Assembly: GCF_013155375.1 (NCBI RefSeq)
Contig: NZ_JABJQY010000002.1
Location: forward strand, 806,001 to 870,000
Direction: 5' to 3'
DNA from: Nocardioides sp. zg-1308
Lineage (GTDB): Bacteria; Actinomycetota; Actinomycetes; Propionibacteriales; Nocardioidaceae
DNA length: 64,000 bases
Numbering within the stretch: the stretch's first letter is position 1; each line of letters opens with the position of its first letter. Position numbers and translations under genes: made by a program. This document shows positions 24,755-34,423 of the stretch, one piece after another. A model generated the notes under the pieces. That model did not search any database. It saw nothing but the letters and a program-made list of their open reading frames with translations, and was not told the DNA's origin.

Positions 24755-25813
24755 GTGCGGGCCCGTACGACGCTCGCGCTGGCGCTGGTCGTCGCGCTGG
24801 CCGGCTGCAGCGGCGACGACCCGGCACCCCGCAGCGCCCCGTCCGGCGGCCCGCTCGAGGACCCGGTGGCGGTCGAGCCGACACCGGCGCTGCTGGACTG
24901 GCAGGACACCGGCGTCGCAGCCGGCACGCCGTACGCCAAGGGTCCCGAGTGGGACGCGTCCACCGCCGACGGCCGTAGCCGGGTCGACCTCCGGTCCGGT
25001 GACCGGACCCTCTCCGTCGCCGCCGGGCGCGGACGCACCATCTCCGAGGTCCTCATGGACGCGGGCCGGGTGGTGGTCGTGCGCCAGGACACGGCGGAGC
25101 GGGCGTCCAGCCGGGTGACCGTGGTCGACCTCGCGAGCGGCGACCGGCGCGAGATCACCCAGCCGCCCGCGGCGAGCGGCGGCTCGTGGGCGCTCACGGG
25201 TGGCGACCTCCACTACCCGACGTACGGCGACGCGCGGGCGTACTGCCTCGCCACCTACGCGCTGGACGACGACAACGGCGAGGACGGCTGGTGCGCGCCC
25301 GCCCGCACCGGCTTCTCCGGCCTGACCGCCAGCGAGCACGGCATCGGCGTGATGACGTTCGACGACGCGCGCCCGGTCGCGTGCCGCACCGCGAACCTCA
25401 TCGACGACGCCGGCACGCCGCAGCCGGTCGAGGGGCCGGTCGACTGCGTGGCCTGGGACGTGGCGGGCACCGCCGACGGCGCCGTGTGGTCCGAGGTGAC
25501 CGACCCGAGCCGGCAGGAGGAGGCGCACTTCCGGGCCTCGGCTGACGGCGCCTTCTTCGACCTCGGCCCCGGCACGACCGGCTCGCTGGTCCCGTGCGGC
25601 GACTCCGTGTTCTTCGTCCGCGACCCGCAGGACAGCGACGAGCCGGCCCGCCTGGTGCGGTGGACGCCGGACCGCACGCTCGAGGTGGCCTACGAGTCCG
25701 CGTCCGTCGGCAACGCCTTCCTCGGCGAGCCCGCCTGCGCCGAGGGCGTGCTCACCCTGTCCGCGTTCGGCGAGGAGGGCGACGAGAGCGTGTGGGCTAG
25801 CGTCGCGGAGTGA
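24755..25813 (+). CDS. Putative lipoprotein, beta-propeller-like
   Basis: 352 residues, start GTG at 24755. Signal peptide with lipobox LAGC (Cys18). The mature part has repeated short strands and turns with Asp/Gly (GRVVVVRQDTAERAS, SRVTVVDLASGDRREI, VPCGDSVFFVRDPQD) that suggest a propeller-like exported domain; several Cys pairs (ARAYCLATYAL, GWCAPA, ACRTANL, DCVAWDV) may form disulfides. No catalytic motif recognised. It follows the C39-like gene by two bases and overlaps the DUF2461 gene start (GTGA), so the three are probably one operon. Confidence 0.75.
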   Translation: MRARTTLALALVVALAGCSGDDPAPRSAPSGGPLEDPVAVEPTPALLDWQDTGVAAGTPYAKGPEWDASTADGRSRVDLRSGDRTLSVAAGRGRTISEVLMDAGRVVVVRQDTAERASSRVTVVDLASGDRREITQPPAASGGSWALTGGDLHYPTYGDARAYCLATYALDDDNGEDGWCAPARTGFSGLTASEHGIGVMTFDDARPVACRTANLIDDAGTPQPVEGPVDCVAWDVAGTADGAVWSEVTDPSRQEEAHFRASADGAFFDLGPGTTGSLVPCGDSVFFVRDPQDSDEPARLVRWTPDRTLEVAYESASVGNAFLGEPACAEGVLTLSAFGEEGDESVWASVAE

Positions 25814-26436
25814 GCTTCACCGGATTCCCCGTCGCCGCGCTCGACTTCTACGACGACCTCGAGATGGACAACTCCAAGTCCTTCTGGGAGGCCCACCGGG
25901 CCGTCTACAAGGACGCCGTCGAGGCGCCGATGAAGGCCCTCGTCGGCGCGCTCGAGCCGGAGTTCGGCGCCGCCAAGGTGTTCCGCCCCTACCGCGACGT
26001 CCGCTTCGCGAAGGACAAGACGCCCTTCAAGACGCACCAGGGCGCCTTCGTCGCCGCCGGGCCGCGCACGGGCTGGTACGTCGAGATCTCCGCGCGTGGC
26101 ACCCGGGTCGGGGCCGGCTTCTACGAGGCGGACGGGCCCCAGCTCGCCGCGATCCGGGCGGCGATGGCCGACGAGAAGACCGGCAGGGCCATCGACCGGC
26201 TGCTCCGGAGGCTGGAGAAGGACGGGTTCGAGGTGGGTGGCGACCAGCTCAAGACCTCACCGCGCGGCTACGACGCCGACCACCCGCGCATCCACCTGCT
26301 GCGCCGCAAGCAGCTCTTCGTCGGCCGCTCCTACGGCTTCGAGCAGGACGCCATCGACGCCGGGCTCGTCGACCGGGTCCGCGAGGACTGGCGCGCCCTG
26401 CGCCCGCTCGTCAGCTGGCTGCGGGCCGTCGACTGA
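25810..26436 (+). CDS. DUF2461 family protein
   Basis: 208 residues, GTG at 25810. The family signature is clear: FYDDLEMDNSKSFWEAHRAVY, VFRPYRDVRFAKDKTPFKTH, GWYVEISARGTRVGAGFY and HPRIHLLRRKQLF. DUF2461 proteins are widespread in actinobacteria and unassigned biochemically. Cytoplasmic. Translationally coupled to the lipoprotein upstream. Confidence 0.88.
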   Translation: MSFTGFPVAALDFYDDLEMDNSKSFWEAHRAVYKDAVEAPMKALVGALEPEFGAAKVFRPYRDVRFAKDKTPFKTHQGAFVAAGPRTGWYVEISARGTRVGAGFYEADGPQLAAIRAAMADEKTGRAIDRLLRRLEKDGFEVGGDQLKTSPRGYDADHPRIHLLRRKQLFVGRSYGFEQDAIDAGLVDRVREDWRALRPLVSWLRAVD

Positions 26437-26506
26437 TCACTGGAGCCACACGCGGGCGTCGGTCCGCGTTCACGTCCGTGACGCCTGTCCTCGCGAGGCT
26501 GGCGCC

Positions 26507-27043
26507 ATGGCCAAGAGACTGTTCCTGCTCCACGTCGGCCCCGGCAGCGTCGACGTCGCGACGATGACCGACGCGCTGGGCCTCGGCGGCGTCGTCGTGC
26601 CGGACGCGACAGCCGAGGACCTGGAGCACGCCGGCATCGAGATCCGCCGCTCGCACAAGGCGGCCGGGCTCAAGCGCAAGCAGGTCGAGGGCGCGTGGGC
26701 CCGGGTCTGCCGCCGGGCCCGCAAGGCCAAGCACGACTGCTTCGTCAGCGTGCCGGCGTTCTTCGACGCCACCCCGGAGCAGGCGGCGCTCGCGCTCGAC
26801 GGGCTCGACGGGTTCAAGGTCGTCCTCGTGCTCACCAGCGGCTTCACCGTCGAGCCGCCGGCCGCGTGGACGTCGCTCGTGAAGGGCGGCCGTACGCACC
26901 TGCTCCCGTCGCGGCTCACCGACGCGCAGCTCGCCGCGCAGGTGGCGCGCATCGCGCTCATCGAGGAGGAGGCCCGCCTCGACAGGCGCCTGGCCAAGGT
27001 GTCGCGGCGGCGCAAGCAGGTGAACCGGAAGCTGGCTGCCTGA
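26507..27043 (+). CDS. Hypothetical protein, basic C-terminus
   Basis: 178 residues, ATG at 26507. The opening KRLFLLHVGPGSVDVATMTDAL and later FDATPEQAALALDGLDGFKVVLVLTSG look like an alternating alpha/beta fold, reminiscent of nucleotide-loop or sulfotransferase-like proteins but without an intact P-loop. A long basic helix ends the protein (EEEARLDRRLAKVSRRRKQ). Not recognised as a named family. It stands 70 bases after DUF2461 and ends convergent with the Rrf2 gene. Confidence 0.7.
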   Translation: MAKRLFLLHVGPGSVDVATMTDALGLGGVVVPDATAEDLEHAGIEIRRSHKAAGLKRKQVEGAWARVCRRARKAKHDCFVSVPAFFDATPEQAALALDGLDGFKVVLVLTSGFTVEPPAAWTSLVKGGRTHLLPSRLTDAQLAAQVARIALIEEEARLDRRLAKVSRRRKQVNRKLAA

Positions 27044-27053
27044 GGTCACTCCC

Positions 27054-27512
27054 TCAGTGCGGCTGCCAGGCGTCGTCGTCCTCGGTCAGCGCCGCGACGC
27101 CCTGGGGCAGCTTGCCGTCGGCGAGGTCCTGGATGGTGACCTGCTCGAAGACCATCCGCAGGGACCGGCGCGCGGCGATCCACACGTGCTGCAGGACCTC
27201 GGCCGAGTCGTCGTACTCCACCGCCTCGGGCCGCAGGCCGTAGACCGACACCAGCGGGCCGTCGACGGCCCGGATCACGTCGGCGACGGTGACCGTCTCG
27301 GGCTTGCGTGCGAAGCGCCACCCGCCGGACTGCCCCCGCTGCGACACCACGACGTCGGCACGACGCAGGTCGGCGAGGATGGCCTGGAGGAAGCCGTGCG
27401 GGATGCCCTGCGCCTTGCCGAGCTGCTCGGCGCTGACGGCCGCCCCGTCGGTGCGCACCGCGATCTCGATCAGTGCCCGCAGGGCGTAGTCGGCTTTGGC
27501 GGAGACGCGCAT
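27054..27512 (-). CDS. Rrf2-family transcriptional regulator
   Basis: 152 residues. Winged helix of the Rrf2 type: MRVSAKADYALRALIEIA, SAEQLGKAQGIPHGFLQAI as helix-turn-helix, then RGQSGGWRFARKPETVTVADVI as wing and helix. It has no Cys residues, so it cannot hold an iron-sulfur cluster as IscR or NsrR do and must sense another signal. ATG at 27512. Divergent from the acyl-CoA dehydrogenase with 218 bases between. Confidence 0.9.
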   Translation of the reverse strand: MRVSAKADYALRALIEIAVRTDGAAVSAEQLGKAQGIPHGFLQAILADLRRADVVVSQRGQSGGWRFARKPETVTVADVIRAVDGPLVSVYGLRPEAVEYDDSAEVLQHVWIAARRSLRMVFEQVTIQDLADGKLPQGVAALTEDDDAWQPH

Positions 27513-27531
27513 ATGGCCAGTTTGTCAGATA

Positions 27532-27561
27532 TGTCGCCCAAGACAGTCCTCTCGGGCGACA
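27532..27561. promoter_or_regulatory. Inverted repeat upstream of the Rrf2 gene
   Basis: TGTCGCCC at 27532-27539 is mirrored by GGGCGACA at 27554-27561 across 14 bases, 20-50 bases before the Rrf2 start. Rrf2 proteins commonly autoregulate at such dyads, so this is a candidate autoregulatory site. Confidence 0.4.
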
Positions 27562-27673
27562 GCACCCGCCCCGACCCGTCCCGAGAGGCGTGGTTCGACG
27601 CCGATCAGCGGCTGTGATCGGTGACATCGGGCGTTCGTGTTGCGTGACGGCCGTCGGCGAGGCATGATTTTGT

Positions 27674-27687
27674 TACCGGCGAGTAGC
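27674..27687. promoter_or_regulatory. Candidate operator TTACCGGCGAGTAG before acyl-CoA dehydrogenase
   Basis: An imperfect dyad 43 bases before the chosen start, 11 of 14 identical with TTACCCCCGGGTAG in front of the EtfD-type gene. Both products belong to acyl-CoA oxidation, so a common fatty-acid-responsive repressor is likely. The factor is not in the window. Confidence 0.55.
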
Positions 27688-27730
27688 CACTCGCTCGCCC
27701 CCGAGCCCGCACACGGAACAGGTGGAAGCT

Positions 27731-29605
27731 GTGAGCCACTACAAGAGCAACCTCCGCGACATCGAGTTCAACCTCTTCGAGGTCCTCGGCCGCGACGACG
27801 TCCTCGGCACCGGCCCCTTCGGCGAGGTCGACGGCGAGAGCGCCCGCGAGATCCTGCGCGAGGTCGAGCGCCTCTCCCGCGAGGACCTCGCGGCGTCCTA
27901 CGAGGACAGTGACCGCAACCCGCCCGTCTTCGACCCGGCCACGCACACCGCTCCCGTGCCGGAGTCGTTCAGGGCCAGCTACCAGGCCTGGATGGACTCG
28001 GAGTTCTGGCGCCTGCAGGTGTTCGAGGAGATGGGCGGCACGCCCGCCCCCTCGTCGCTGATCTGGGCGATCGGCGAGATGGTGCTCGGCGCCAACGCCC
28101 CCGTGTGGATGTACGCCGCCGGTCCCGCGTTCGCCAACGTCGTGCACCGCAACGGCAACGAGCGCGACAGGCACGTCGCGCAGCTGATGGTCGACCGCCA
28201 GTGGGGCTGCACCATGGTGCTCACCGAGCCCGACGCCGGCTCCGACGTCGGCGCCGGCCGCGCCAAGGCCGTGCCCAACGAGGACGGCTCGTGGAACATC
28301 ACGGGCGTCAAGCGCTTCATCACCAGCGCGACGCACGACATGAGCGAGAACATCATGCACCTCGTCCTCGCGCGCCCCGAGGGCGTCGAGGGCGTCGGCG
28401 GCCCCGGCACCAAGGGCCTGTCCCTCTTCTGGATGCCCGAGCACCACTTCGACCCCGAGACCGGCGAGCTGACCGGCGAGCGCAACGGCGTCTACGTCAC
28501 CAACGTCGAGCACAAGATGGGCATCAAGGTGTCCAACACCTGCGAGGTCACCTTCGGCGACCCGCAGGTCGGCGGCGGCGAGCCGGCCAGGGGCTGGCTG
28601 CTCGGCGAGGTCCACGACGGCATCGCGCAGATGTTCCAGGTCATCGAGAACGCCCGGATGATGGTCGGCACCAAGGCCATCGCCACCCTGTCGACCGGCT
28701 ACCTCAACGCCCTCGACTACGCCAAGGAGCGCGTCCAGGGCGCCGACCTCACCCAGGCCGCCGACAAGACGGCCCCGCGCGTGACGATCACCCACCACCC
28801 CGACGTACGCCGGTCGCTGATGACGCAGAAGTCGTTCGCCGAGGCCATGCGCGCGCTGGTGCTCTACACCGCCACCTGGCAGGACCAGGTGATGATGGCC
28901 GAGCACGCCGGCACCGCCGACTCCGACGAGGCCCGCCTCGCCGCCGCCGTCAACGACCTGCTGCTCCCGATCGTCAAGGGCTACGGCTCCGAGCGCTCGT
29001 GGGTGCTCCTGGGCACCGAGTCGCTGCAGACCTTCGGCGGTTCGGGCTTCCTGCAGGAGTACCCCGTCGAGCAGTATGTCCGCGACGCCAAGATCGACAC
29101 CCTCTACGAGGGCACGACCGCCATCCAGGGCCAGGACTTCTTCTTCCGCAAGATCGTCAAGGACCAAGGCCGCGCCCTGGGCCACCTGGCCAAGGAGATC
29201 GAGGGCTTCATCACCTCCGAGGCGGGCAACGGCCGGCTCAAGAACGAGCGCGCGCTGCTCGCCACCGCCCTCGAGGACGCCAACGCGATCGTCGGGCACA
29301 TGATCAACGACCTGATGTCCTCGCAGGACGAGGTGCGCAACATCTACAAGGTCGGCCTCAACACCTCGCGCCTGCTGATGGCGCTCGGTGACGTGGTCTG
29401 CGGCTGGCTGCTGCTCCGCCAGGCCGACGTGGCGCTCGGCAGGCTCGCCGGCGAGGTCTCGGCCAAGGACAAGGCGTTCTACGAGGGCAAGGTCGCGGCG
29501 GCGCAGTTCTTCGCGCAGACCAACCTGCCCCGCATCGCCGCCGAGCGGGCCATCGCCGAGGGCATCACCCTCGAGCTGATGGACCTCGACGAGGCGTCGT
29601 TCTGA
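27731..29605 (+). CDS. Acyl-CoA dehydrogenase, large FadE5-like form
   Basis: 624 residues, longer than the usual ~380, like the mycobacterial FadE5 type with an extra C-terminal domain. Start GTG at 27731 ([19 protein letters not shown], the conserved opening); GTG at 27722 is also possible. FAD and substrate motifs include [26 protein letters not shown], and a C-terminal [13 protein letters not shown] carrying the catalytic Glu. It introduces the alpha-beta double bond in acyl-CoA and reduces electron-transfer flavoprotein, the presumed donor of the EtfD-type protein at 11766. Confidence 0.93.
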   Translation: MSHYKSNLRDIEFNLFEVLGRDDVLGTGPFGEVDGESAREILREVERLSREDLAASYEDSDRNPPVFDPATHTAPVPESFRASYQAWMDSEFWRLQVFEEMGGTPAPSSLIWAIGEMVLGANAPVWMYAAGPAFANVVHRNGNERDRHVAQLMVDRQWGCTMVLTEPDAGSDVGAGRAKAVPNEDGSWNITGVKRFITSATHDMSENIMHLVLARPEGVEGVGGPGTKGLSLFWMPEHHFDPETGELTGERNGVYVTNVEHKMGIKVSNTCEVTFGDPQVGGGEPARGWLLGEVHDGIAQMFQVIENARMMVGTKAIATLSTGYLNALDYAKERVQGADLTQAADKTAPRVTITHHPDVRRSLMTQKSFAEAMRALVLYTATWQDQVMMAEHAGTADSDEARLAAAVNDLLLPIVKGYGSERSWVLLGTESLQTFGGSGFLQEYPVEQYVRDAKIDTLYEGTTAIQGQDFFFRKIVKDQGRALGHLAKEIEGFITSEAGNGRLKNERALLATALEDANAIVGHMINDLMSSQDEVRNIYKVGLNTSRLLMALGDVVCGWLLLRQADVALGRLAGEVSAKDKAFYEGKVAAAQFFAQTNLPRIAAERAIAEGITLELMDLDEASF

Positions 29606-29616
29606 CCGTCGCGGGA

Positions 29617-29645
29617 TGACACCTGTCACGGCCAGGTCGTGACAC
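29617..29645. promoter_or_regulatory. Candidate operator with TGACA/TGTCA arms before ABC-kinase operon
   Basis: TGACACCTGTCA at 29617-29628 is a dyad with a two-base centre, followed by a further GTGACAC at 29639-29645. It lies about 60 bases before the ABC ATPase start. Autoregulation by the NarL-type response regulator encoded in the same operon is plausible. Confidence 0.4.
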
Positions 29646-29688
29646 TTCCCGGGGGCCGCGGGGACCGGACGGCGTGAGGCTGGGGGGC

Positions 29689-30569
<881 letters not shown>

Positions 30570-30573
<4 letters not shown>

Positions 30574-31373
30574 CCGCCACCGTCCTCGCGGGGGACCACA
30601 CCCGCGACCGCGCCACGCGACCGCTGCCCCGGCCGGCCATGGCCGTCTACGCCCGCCTCGACCTGCGCCGGCAGCTGCGCGACCGGATCGGGATGTTCTT
30701 CATCGTGGTGCTGCCCGCCTTCATGTACCTCGTCTTCGGCCTCGGCTCCGACGACCCGGTCGGCACCGGCAACGTCGCGATGTACGTCATGGTGTCGATG
30801 GCGGCGTACGGCGCCGTCACAGCGACCACCAACGTGGCCGGCAGCGCCGCGACCGAGCAGCTGATGGGCTGGGGGCGCCAGCTCGGGCTGACCCCCATGC
30901 GGCCACTGGCCTTCCTCGCGACCAAGGCCGCCATCGCGATGGTGGTGGCCCTCGTGCCGATCACCGCGATCTACGCCATCGGCGCCGCGACCGGCGCGCG
31001 CGGCGACTGGTCGGACTGGCTGCTGTCCGGTGCGCTCGTGTGGCTCGGGTCGGCGCTCTTCGCGGTCTACGGCCTCGCCATCTGCCTGGTCTTCCGCGGG
31101 CCGAACGCCCCGGGCATCGCGTCGGGGATGATCGTGGTGATGGCCTTCCTCGGCAACGTCTTCGCCCCGATGAGCGGCCTGCTGCTCGAGGTCGGGCGGC
31201 TCACCCCGCTCTACGGCTACGCCGCCCTGGCCCGCTACCCGCTGTCCGAGGGGACGCTGCCGCTCGGTGGGAGCGACCCCCTGTGGCTGCCGGTCGCTAA
31301 CGTGCTCGCGTGGACCGTCATCTTCTCCCTGCTCGCCCTGTGGGGCGTACGACGGAGCCGGGCGCGCACGTGA
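30570..31373 (+). CDS. ABC-2 type permease
   Basis: 267 residues, six predicted membrane helices typical of ABC-2 exporters (GMFFIVVLPAFMYLVFGL, AMYVMVSMAAYGAVTA, AAIAMVVALVPITAIYAI, LFAVYGLAICLVF, GMIVVMAFLGNVF, VLAWTVIFSLLALWGV). It forms the membrane path for the ATPase upstream. Starts in the ATPase stop and its own stop overlaps the kinase start, so all four genes are coupled. Cargo unknown. Confidence 0.92.
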
Positions 31374-32416
31374 CGACGGAGGCGCTGCCGGTCAACCCCT
31401 GGGAGAAGTGGGGGTGGGCGTTCGCGTCCATCTGGCTGGTCTTCCTCGTCTTCCCCATCACCGCCGCCGTCGAGTCCGACGTCCCCCTCGCCGGCAAGGT
31501 GGCCGCCCTGCTCTGCATCGCGGGCTTCGCGGTGGCCAACGTGCTGGGCTACTCCCAGCGCTGCAGCACCTGGCTGGCGCTGGGCGTCATGCTCGCCCTC
31601 GCCCTCGCCACGCTGCCGGTCATCGGGATCGGCGTCATCTCCTTCACGCCCTACCTCGCCATCCTCTCGGCCCTCGAGCTGCCGAGCCCGGCGTGGAAGT
31701 GGGCGGTCGCGCTGTGGGCGGCGTTCCCCGTGCTGTCGCTGATGGACATCGACGGGTTCCCGACGTTCTTCTTCCTCATGCTCTGGCCGATCATGGTCGG
31801 CGGCGTGATGCTCCGCATCTTCGGCGAGCGCGAGGAGCTCGCCCACGAGGCACGCGGCGAGCACGCCCTCGTCGCCGAGCGGGAGCGCGTCGCCCGCGAC
31901 GTCCACGACGTCCTCGGGCACTCCCTCACCGCGCTGTCGGTCAAGGCCGAGCTCGCCGCCCGCCTGATCGACCTCGACCCCGACCGGGCCAAGCAGGAGC
32001 TCGAGTCGATCCAGACCACGGCGCGGCAGGCGCTCGCCGAGGTCCGCGCGACCGTCGGCGGGCTGCGGGCCGGCAACCTCGAGGCCGAGCTCGCCGCGGC
32101 GCCGCGCGTCCTGGCCGACGCGGGGGTGACGACCCAGGTCGTCGGCGCTGTCGCCGACACCGACCCGCGGCATCGCGCGCTGCTCGCCTGGGTGCTGCGC
32201 GAGTCGGTCACCAACGTCGTGCGCCACGCGCGGGCCGGGTCGGTCGTCATCGAGCTCGGCGCCCGCGGCATGAGCGTCACCGACGACGGCGCGGGGTGCG
32301 CCGGCGCGGAGGGCAACGGCCTGCGCGGCATGCGGGAGCGCGTCGCCGGCGTGGGCGGCACCCTCAGCGTCACCGCGACCACCCCCGGGACCCGGGTCGA
32401 GGTGGGTCTGCCGTGA
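31370..32416 (+). CDS. Sensor histidine kinase (DesK/NarX-like, HisKA_3)
   Basis: 348 residues, start GTG at 31370. N-terminal part has about five membrane helices and almost no extracellular domain, so it probably senses a membrane property or a ligand within the bilayer. Phosphoacceptor His179 lies in RVARDVHDVLGHSL. The ATPase domain has RESVTNVVRHARAGS (N box) and DDGAGCAGAEGNGLRGMRER (G boxes). Coupled to ABC exporter genes before it and the response regulator after it. Confidence 0.92.
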   Translation: MTTEALPVNPWEKWGWAFASIWLVFLVFPITAAVESDVPLAGKVAALLCIAGFAVANVLGYSQRCSTWLALGVMLALALATLPVIGIGVISFTPYLAILSALELPSPAWKWAVALWAAFPVLSLMDIDGFPTFFFLMLWPIMVGGVMLRIFGEREELAHEARGEHALVAERERVARDVHDVLGHSLTALSVKAELAARLIDLDPDRAKQELESIQTTARQALAEVRATVGGLRAGNLEAELAAAPRVLADAGVTTQVVGAVADTDPRHRALLAWVLRESVTNVVRHARAGSVVIELGARGMSVTDDGAGCAGAEGNGLRGMRERVAGVGGTLSVTATTPGTRVEVGLP

Positions 32417-33018
32417 TCAGGCTGCTGCTCGCCGACGACCAGGCCCTCGTGCGCGGCGCCCTGGCCGCGCTGCTCGACCTCGAGACCGACCTGGAGGTCG
32501 TGGCGCAGGTCGGACGCGGCGACGAGGTCGTCGAGGCCGCGCGGACCTCCGCGGCCGACGTCTGCCTGCTCGACATCGAGATGCCGGGCCTCAACGGCAT
32601 CGACGCCGCGGCCGCCGTACGCCGTGACCTGCCCGGCGTGCGGTCCCTCATCGTCACCACCTTCGGGCGGCCGGGCTACGTCCGCCGCGCCATCGAGGCC
32701 GGGGCCTCCGGCTTCGTCGTCAAGGACACGCCCGCCCGGCAGCTCGCCGACGCCGTGCGCCGGGTGCACTCCGGGCTCCGGGTCGTCGACCCGGACCTCG
32801 CGGCCGAGTCGCTGATCGACGGGCCGAGCCCGCTCACCGGGCGCGAGCGCGAGCTGCTCACGCACGCCCTCGACGGCTCACCCGTGGCGGCGATCGCCGC
32901 GCGGGTGCACCTCTCGGAGGGCACGGTGCGCAACCATCTCTCCGCCGCGATCGGCAAGACCGGCGCCACCACGCGCAGCGAGGCTGCCCGGATCGCCCAG
33001 GACCGCGGCTGGCTGTGA
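32413..33018 (+). CDS. NarL/DesR-family response regulator
   Basis: 201 residues, start GTG at 32413 overlapping the kinase stop. Receiver domain with LLLADDQ and phosphoacceptor Asp54 in VCLLDIEMPGLNG, Thr and Lys at LIVTTFG and FVVKD; C-terminal LuxR-type helix-turn-helix (SPLTGRERELLTHALDG, then VHLSEGTVRNHLSAAIGKTG). It likely controls the exporter operon. Its last 141 bases are overlapped on the other strand by the acyltransferase frame. Confidence 0.93.
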   Translation: MIRLLLADDQALVRGALAALLDLETDLEVVAQVGRGDEVVEAARTSAADVCLLDIEMPGLNGIDAAAAVRRDLPGVRSLIVTTFGRPGYVRRAIEAGASGFVVKDTPARQLADAVRRVHSGLRVVDPDLAAESLIDGPSPLTGRERELLTHALDGSPVAAIAARVHLSEGTVRNHLSAAIGKTGATTRSEAARIAQDRGWL

Positions 33019-34038
33019 GCGACCGGCTCCGAACCGGCCCCTGGCCCGCAGGCACGGTCGCTCCACGTAGCGGAACGAGAGCGCGGGGACCAGGAAGGTG
33101 AGCAGGAGCTTGACCGGCATCTGCGCGGGACCCGGGACCGGGGTCGCGGCGATGATCGCGACGACGGGCAGGTTCCAGAGGTAGATGCCGTAGGACCGCT
33201 CGCCCACCCACGTCAGCGGGCGCAGCGACGCCAGCCGGTGCAGCGGCGTCGATCGGCCGTCCACCAGTCCCGCGACGAGGACCGCGGCAGCGAGGGCCAC
33301 CGCGGTGGACCCCCCGAAGCGGAAGTAGAACGGCTCGCCGAGGTGCGCCGGGAGGACGGCGAAGACCGGGAACACCAGCGCGGCCACGACGAGGAGCCCT
33401 GTGGGGACGCGCAGCGACCGCCGGGCGAGGAGGAAGGCGACGAGGGCGCCGATGAGCAGCTGCTCGGCGCGGGTGTCGGGCGCGTAGGCGATGCGCTGCG
33501 CGCTCCAGTCGGTGCCGGCCCCGACCGCGAGCCGGTAGCCGACGGCGACGAGGACGACCGCGCCCATGATCGCCACCCGGTGCCGGCGCAGCGCGAACGT
33601 GGTGAGCGCCAGCGGCCAGACGAGGTAGAAGTACTCCTCGACCGAGAGCGACCAGGTGTGGAGCATCCAGCCGAGGTCGGTGCCGGCCGCGGCGAGGGCC
33701 GACGACGTGTAGGTGACGGCCGCGAGGGCACCCAGCAGGGACGCCGACCTGTCCGTGACGGGGAGCAGCGCGAACAGGGGCGCCGCCACCGCGCAGCACA
33801 GCAGCAGGGCGGGCAGGAGCCGCAGCGCGCGGCGTACGAAGAAGGCGCGCAGGTCGACCCGCCCGCTCGCCCCGAGCTCCGCGAGGAGCAGCCGGGTGAT
33901 CAGGAAGCCGCTCAGGACGAAGAACAGGTCGACCCCGACGTAGCCCCCGGGAAGCCGGTCCGACATCGCGTGGAACGCCACGATCGTCAGGACGGCCACG
34001 CCGCGGACCCCGTCGAGCGGAGCCTGCCGTGCGGTCAT
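32878..34038 (-). CDS. Acyltransferase family 3 (OafA-like) membrane protein
   Basis: 386 residues. Opens with QAPLDGVRGVAVLTIVAFHA, the conserved start of the family with the catalytic His, then VGVDLFFVLSGFLITRLLL with the FFxxSGF motif, about ten membrane helices, and WSLSVEEYFYLVWPL. Family members move acyl groups onto cell-surface sugars. The normal end, FRYVERPCLRARG, is reached near 33035, yet the frame continues for about 50 residues without membrane character and runs antisense into the response regulator gene. That tail suggests a lost stop codon or a frameshift. Confidence 0.85.
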   Translation of the reverse strand: MTARQAPLDGVRGVAVLTIVAFHAMSDRLPGGYVGVDLFFVLSGFLITRLLLAELGASGRVDLRAFFVRRALRLLPALLLCCAVAAPLFALLPVTDRSASLLGALAAVTYTSSALAAAGTDLGWMLHTWSLSVEEYFYLVWPLALTTFALRRHRVAIMGAVVLVAVGYRLAVGAGTDWSAQRIAYAPDTRAEQLLIGALVAFLLARRSLRVPTGLLVVAALVFPVFAVLPAHLGEPFYFRFGGSTAVALAAAVLVAGLVDGRSTPLHRLASLRPLTWVGERSYGIYLWNLPVVAIIAATPVPGPAQMPVKLLLTFLVPALSFRYVERPCLRARGRFGAGRSQPAAVLGDPGSLAARGGAGLADRGGEMVAHRALREVHPRGDRRHG

Positions 34039-34113
34039 GGGCCAGTCTTGTCAGCCCGGGGGGACGTCGGCGTCGTTCGTTACCAGACGTACCCAAATCA
34101 CGGGCAGGCCCGG

Positions 34114-34326
34114 TCAGAGGTCGCGGCGCTCCTCGACGTGCGTGGTGCGCGAGCGCTGGTTGTTCATGACGAGCGCCAGCACGAGCGCGAGGACGCCCGC
34201 GACCACCAGGATCCAGCCGACGGTGGTGGGGTCGACGACCTCCTGCACCGAGTCGGGGAACTCCTTGATGGCGAAGAGGAGGATCAGGCCGATGACGAGC
34301 AGCAAGATGCCGATTCCGATACCCAT
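34114..34326 (-). CDS. Small two-helix membrane protein (DUF6458-like)
   Basis: 70 residues, ATG at 34326 after GAAGGAGT. Two membrane helices (GIGIGILLLVIGLILLFAI and VGWILVVAGVLALVLALVM) joined by a short loop KEFPDSVQEVVDPTT, then a basic tail QRSRTTHVEERRDL. Such proteins are common and unassigned in actinobacteria. Confidence 0.82.
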   Translation of the reverse strand: MGIGIGILLLVIGLILLFAIKEFPDSVQEVVDPTTVGWILVVAGVLALVLALVMNNQRSRTTHVEERRDL

Positions 34327-34423
34327 GACGACTCCTTCGTGGGGTGCGCGACCGTCACCGCAGCGTAGGGCAGGGGCCCCCGCCGCCGCGGGACCGTGCC
34401 CGCCACGTCCTAGTCTCTGCAGC

